DNA from: Mesorhizobium sp. 113-3-3
GTDB lineage: Bacteria; Pseudomonadota; Alphaproteobacteria; Rhizobiales; Rhizobiaceae
Length of the DNA: 64,000 nt
Reading direction: 5' to 3'
NCBI RefSeq assembly: GCF_016756495.1
Contig: NZ_AP023243.1
Location: forward strand, 3,910,501 to 3,974,500
Made by a program: the position numbers and the translations under genes. Below, piece by piece: positions 62,695-64,000 of this stretch. The notes beneath the pieces are model-generated. The model did not search any database, was not told where the DNA came from, and saw nothing but the letters and a program-made list of their open reading frames with translations. Each line of letters begins with the position of its first letter. Positions within the stretch are counted from its first letter, which is position 1.

Positions 62695-64000
62695 CTATTC
62701 CGCGAGGACGGGCGCGGCCGCCTCGTCGCGGCCACGCAGTGGCTTTTCCGGCATCAGTATCATTGCGACAAGCCCCAGCATCAGCGTGATGCCGGCGGTG
62801 ATGAAGATCATCACGAACGGCAACGCCGATGTCAGCTGAATGTGCGTCTGCGAGCCCTCGGCGGAGAGGGGCAGGCCATAACCGAGCGCGACCGCGCCAA
62901 GCAAGGCGACGCCCAGCGCGCCCCCCAGCGTGCGCATGAAGGTCAGCACGCCGGTGGCAACCCCGAGATGGGTTCGATCGACGGCGTTCTGGACAGAGAC
63001 GGTCGCGACCGGGAATGTCGTTCCGCCGCCCAGCCCGATCAAGGTGGTCAGGATCTCGACCTCGAGCAGCGAGGCGTGTCCGGCTATGGCACTGAGCACG
63101 CCGATGCTGACAATGGCCAAGGCGATGCCGATCATGGCGATACGCTTGTAGTGCACGAAGCGGGGGATCAGGCGGCCGCTGGAAGCGGCACCGGCGACCG
63201 TGCCGAGCAAAAGGCCGAGCATGGCCATTCCCGATTCGCTGACGGAAAGCCCGATCACTGTTTGCAGATAGACCGGCAGGTAGACCGAGGCGCCGATATT
63301 GGCCGCCTGCAGCAGGAACATGGACAGCGCACCGGCGAGGACGATCGGGTTGCCCAGCACTTCGAGCGAAATCAACGGTTCGGCGGCCCTCAGCAGCCTC
63401 AATGCGAACAGCACCCAGAACACAGCCGAACCTGCCACCAGGCCGAGGATTTCGCGCGAAACCCAGGGATAGGTGCTGCCGCCCCAGTTGAGCGCCAGAA
63501 GCAGGAGTGCGGTGGCGATGACCAGAAGCACGGCGCCCAACCCGTCGATGCGGTGATGTTTGGCCGCGATCGGCAGTTTCTTCAGCGGCTTGTTGATGAT
63601 CGCCATGGCCAGGAGCCCAAGCGGAATGTTGATCCAGAAGATCAGCGACCAATGCAGATGCTCGGCAAAGGTACCGCCCAGCAGCGGCCCGGCAATGCTG
63701 GCGACGGCCCAGGTGCCCGAGACCCAGGCCGCATAGCGTGCGCGTTCGCGCGGCGGCACGAGGTCGCCGATGACGGTTTGCGCCAGCGCAAACAGGCCGC
63801 CGCCGCCGGCACCCTGGATCGCGCGTCCGATCACCAGCACGAACATGTTGGGGGCCAGGGCACTGACCAGCGATCCGACGAGGAAGATGAGGATCGCCGC
63901 GTAAATGGTCGGTCGGCGGCCATAAACGTCGGAAATCTTGCCATAGAGCGGCGCCACGGCGGTGGCGGTCAGGAGATAGGCGGTGACCATCCAGGGCAGA
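62695..64000 (-). CDS. DHA2-family MFS drug exporter (EmrB/QacA type), N-terminus outside window
   Basis: At least 434 residues of a 14-helix multidrug exporter. It enters at the right edge in the family block LPWMVTAYLLTATAV (helix 2), followed by APLYGKISDVYGRRP in loop 2-3 and the motif C region of helix 5 (SIAGPLLGGTFAEHLHW). The C-terminal half has VSVQNAVDRTHLGVATG. The true start is past base 64000. It is convergent with the reductase gene, with nine bases between the stops. Confidence 0.9.
   Translation of the reverse strand, partial: LPWMVTAYLLTATAVAPLYGKISDVYGRRPTIYAAILIFLVGSLVSALAPNMFVLVIGRAIQGAGGGGLFALAQTVIGDLVPPRERARYAAWVSGTWAVASIAGPLLGGTFAEHLHWSLIFWINIPLGLLAMAIINKPLKKLPIAAKHHRIDGLGAVLLVIATALLLLALNWGGSTYPWVSREILGLVAGSAVFWVLFALRLLRAAEPLISLEVLGNPIVLAGALSMFLLQAANIGASVYLPVYLQTVIGLSVSESGMAMLGLLLGTVAGAASSGRLIPRFVHYKRIAMIGIALAIVSIGVLSAIAGHASLLEVEILTTLIGLGGGTTFPVATVSVQNAVDRTHLGVATGVLTFMRTLGGALGVALLGAVALGYGLPLSAEGSQTHIQLTSALPFVMIFITAGITLMLGLVAMILMPEKPLRGRDEAAAPVLAE

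Overview
The window is a gene-dense, GC-rich chromosomal stretch of an alphaproteobacterium of the order Hyphomicrobiales (Rhizobiales), most likely Mesorhizobium or a close Phyllobacteriaceae relative. The reasons are a giant apolipoprotein-like polar growth protein, a DUF2865 protein, an Omp25/31-type porin-like barrel, a class II DAHP synthase, a malic enzyme with a phosphotransacetylase-like tail, and small palindromic intergenic repeats of the rhizobial kind. The content is almost all core genome. I saw no insertion sequence, integrase, phage gene, CRISPR array, rRNA or tRNA. The species call is inference.

Layout. 1-4.8 kb: the tail of a PLP-dependent Cys/Met enzyme, then a four-gene carbohydrate ABC importer with a palindromic repeat between the binding protein and the permeases, ended by a strong bidirectional terminator. 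4.9-13.3 kb (minus): topA, rnr, a DUF983 protein, a Nudix hydrolase, an MFS carrier, a YqfO-like protein and rpmG. 13.6-27 kb: a haem/copper-type secreted repeat protein, ccdA, a decayed NTF2-like fragment, glmU and glmS (UDP-GlcNAc synthesis), a DUF502 membrane protein overlapping recG tail to tail, sdhE, mfd and DAHP synthase. 27-34 kb: membrane and lipid genes (DUF4337, dgkA, DedA, DUF1003), a diguanylate cyclase, a GFA-fold protein, a TagI-like glycosylase and nadE. 34-46 kb: a GNAT protein, a structured leader with a 13-codon ORF ahead of an MsbA-like exporter, gltX, an outer-membrane barrel, malic enzyme, a P-loop kinase-like protein and an SDR that lacks the usual catalytic residues. 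46-53 kb: an LpxH-like phosphoesterase, an MFS carrier, an enolase-superfamily epimerase and a four-gene Mce/Mla phospholipid transport operon whose permease carries a fused STAS domain. 53-61 kb: a frameshifted 3'-5' exonuclease gene and a 6.5-kb gene for a GPR/RgsE-type growth-pole protein with nested internal repeats, divergent from an orphan Hpt protein. 61-64 kb: a [2Fe-2S] ferredoxin and its probable NADPH reductase, separated by a long palindromic repeat, then the start-less end of a DHA2 drug exporter.

The points most worth following are the leader RNA with its small ORF at 34.55-34.75 kb, the 36/29-residue repeat grammar inside the giant polar protein, the single-base frameshift in the exonuclease gene, the decayed NTF2-like fragment after ccdA, and three pairs of convergent genes that overlap by 49-83 bases. 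I did not find a clearly new multi-gene system. Many long ORFs here, up to 1271 codons, are antisense shadows of real genes.
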